A stretch of 7,937 bases of DNA. Source: an uncultured Flammeovirgaceae bacterium. Lineage in GTDB: Bacteria; Bacteroidota; Bacteroidia; Cytophagales; Cyclobacteriaceae. Made by a program: the position numbers and the translations under genes. Of the stretch, positions 7,238 to 7,937 are shown one piece after another; positions within the stretch are counted from its first letter, which is position 1; each line of letters opens with the position of its first letter. The DNA lies in the NCBI GenBank assembly GCA_946886805.1, contig CAMPJM010000171.1, forward strand, positions 1 to 7,937. Reading direction: 5' to 3'. The notes below the pieces were generated by a model. The model did no database searches, was not told the origin of the DNA, and saw only the letters and a list, made by a program, of their open reading frames with translations.

Positions 7238-7742
7238 TCAAACTTGTGCTGATCCACTCCTTGATGTTCTGTGCTGTTTGTGCAGTAATCCCTTTAATTG
7301 TGAAATCTGCCTCGGATGAGCCCGCCGTAAAAACAGAAACAGAAGAAAGGCCAAATTTTCTTTCGATCGGTCCCGATTGTATGCTTACATGCTGAATCCT
7401 GTTGAGCATAACCACTCTCAATCTTCTGGTAATCCAGCCACTTCGATATAAAACATCTTTGTTACGCAAAGCATAGCCACTATTGCTGTAACTAATACTT
7501 ATTGATACATAGGCTAACACAGAAAATATCAAAAAAATACCGACACTTAAAGATATAATTAAGGGGCTTTGAAGGCCTTCGATAAAATAAAAGACTGGAA
7601 TAGCTATTGCTAAAAGAATTGCTAATGTAATTCCAAATGAAATTCGCTCTACCAGAAGAAAGTCCTTCTCTAAAGGCTCAAAAGGAATATCCTCGACCGT
7701 GGGAATTTCACTTGGTGAAACAATTGTATTGGTAAAATCCAT
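7218..7742 (-). CDS. YdbS-like membrane protein with one bacterial PH (bPH2/DUF304) domain
   Basis: This is a 174-residue membrane protein, slightly longer than Bacillus YdbS (about 159). An acidic N-terminal tail (1-27) precedes two membrane helices (about 35-55 and 59-84), then a bPH2 domain (about 88-168) with the motif YRSGWITRRLRVVMLNRIQ (99-117), HVSIQSGPIERKFGL (118-132) and VSVFTAGS (135-142). The RIQHV core matches the cores in the neighbouring YdbT-like protein, which lies downstream and overlaps it by 20 nt. The two products probably act as a pair in the cytoplasmic membrane. I chose ATG at 7742; the frame stays open to a TTG at 7781 that would add 13 residues (basic, without obvious structure). 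Neither start has a Shine-Dalgarno, and the bases before the ATG are A/T-rich as is common in Bacteroidota. The family is clear, the start is moderately sure and the function is unknown. Confidence 0.85.
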   Translation of the reverse strand: MDFTNTIVSPSEIPTVEDIPFEPLEKDFLLVERISFGITLAILLAIAIPVFYFIEGLQSPLIISLSVGIFLIFSVLAYVSISISYSNSGYALRNKDVLYRSGWITRRLRVVMLNRIQHVSIQSGPIERKFGLSSVSVFTAGSSEADFTIKGITAQTAQNIKEWISTSLNGDTHK

Positions 7743-7937
7743 ATCTTTAAATTTACTACCAATTTTATTGACTACAAGCAAGCTTCATAAATTTATTAGC
7801 GTCATTTATATTTCCGGAATGCTATTTAAATTAAGATTTTCTTTCCAAGAAGGTCGTTCTAGCTAAATTTTAACTTTACCAGCGACATTAAAAATTAGGC
7901 GACAGGAAATACTATCGTTGTTTGCAAAACACAAACA
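7743..7937 (-). promoter_or_regulatory. Upstream region of the ydbS/ydbT-like operon
   Basis: No gene is visible in these 195 bases. The region must carry the promoter of the minus-strand operon if transcription starts in the window. No convincing TTTG-(19-21)-TAnnTTTG pair was found; the nearest is TTTG at 7935-7932 with a TA...TTTC element at 7914-7906, which is a poor fit. Two small symmetric sites are present: the 8-bp palindrome TTCCGGAA (7812-7819), and TGTTTG/CAAACA (7919-7924, 7932-7937) around 7 nt. Either could be an operator or chance. Confidence 0.3.

Noticed and set aside
7743..7781. N-terminal extension of the YdbS-like protein from TTG 7781
   Set aside because: A TTG start without a Shine-Dalgarno adds 13 residues of no recognised structure; ATG 7742 gives a length nearer the family. 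Kept only as an alternative.

Overview
The window looks like part of a Bacteroidota chromosome (Cytophagia/Flavobacteriia-like). The DNA is moderately AT-rich, start codons lack clear Shine-Dalgarno sequences, the outer-membrane protein has a signal peptide ending in Leu-Ala-Gln, and the proteins resemble Bacteroidota families. This placement rests on general features, not on a database match.

Layout, left to right. (1) 1-1314, + strand: the C-terminal two-thirds of an acetyl-CoA synthetase (acs). The gene is open to the window edge, so the truncation comes from the window. (2) 1315-1575: a 261-bp intergenic gap with a perfect 12-bp inverted repeat behind acs, an AT-rich promoter-like stretch and two small leader hairpins. 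(3) 1576-5679, + strand: a tight three-gene efflux operon made of a membrane-anchored periplasmic adaptor (MacA/HlyD-like), a MacB-type ABC permease without an ATPase domain, and a TolC-family outer-membrane channel. The gaps are 2 nt and then an 8-nt overlap. (4) 5680-5749: a 70-bp convergent spacer with an imperfect hairpin. (5) 7742-5750, - strand: a two-gene operon of bacterial PH-domain membrane proteins resembling Bacillus YdbS and YdbT, overlapping by 20 nt. (6) 7743-7937: upstream region of that operon, with no gene seen.

The three efflux proteins should form a tripartite conduit from the inner membrane through the periplasm to the outer membrane. The substrate cannot be read from the sequence. 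The nucleotide-binding subunit this permease type needs is absent from the operon: acs lies on one side and a convergent operon on the other, so it must be supplied from elsewhere. YdbS/YdbT-type proteins are linked in Bacillus to resistance against a membrane-active bacteriocin, so the right half of the window may have an envelope-defence theme, but that is inference. acs is a housekeeping gene of acetate activation with no visible link to the rest.

I see no RNA gene, CRISPR array, insertion sequence or phage gene. Nothing here is a clearly new system. The most noteworthy points are the ATPase-less efflux operon and the repeated (two membrane helices + PH domain) architecture of the YdbT-like protein.
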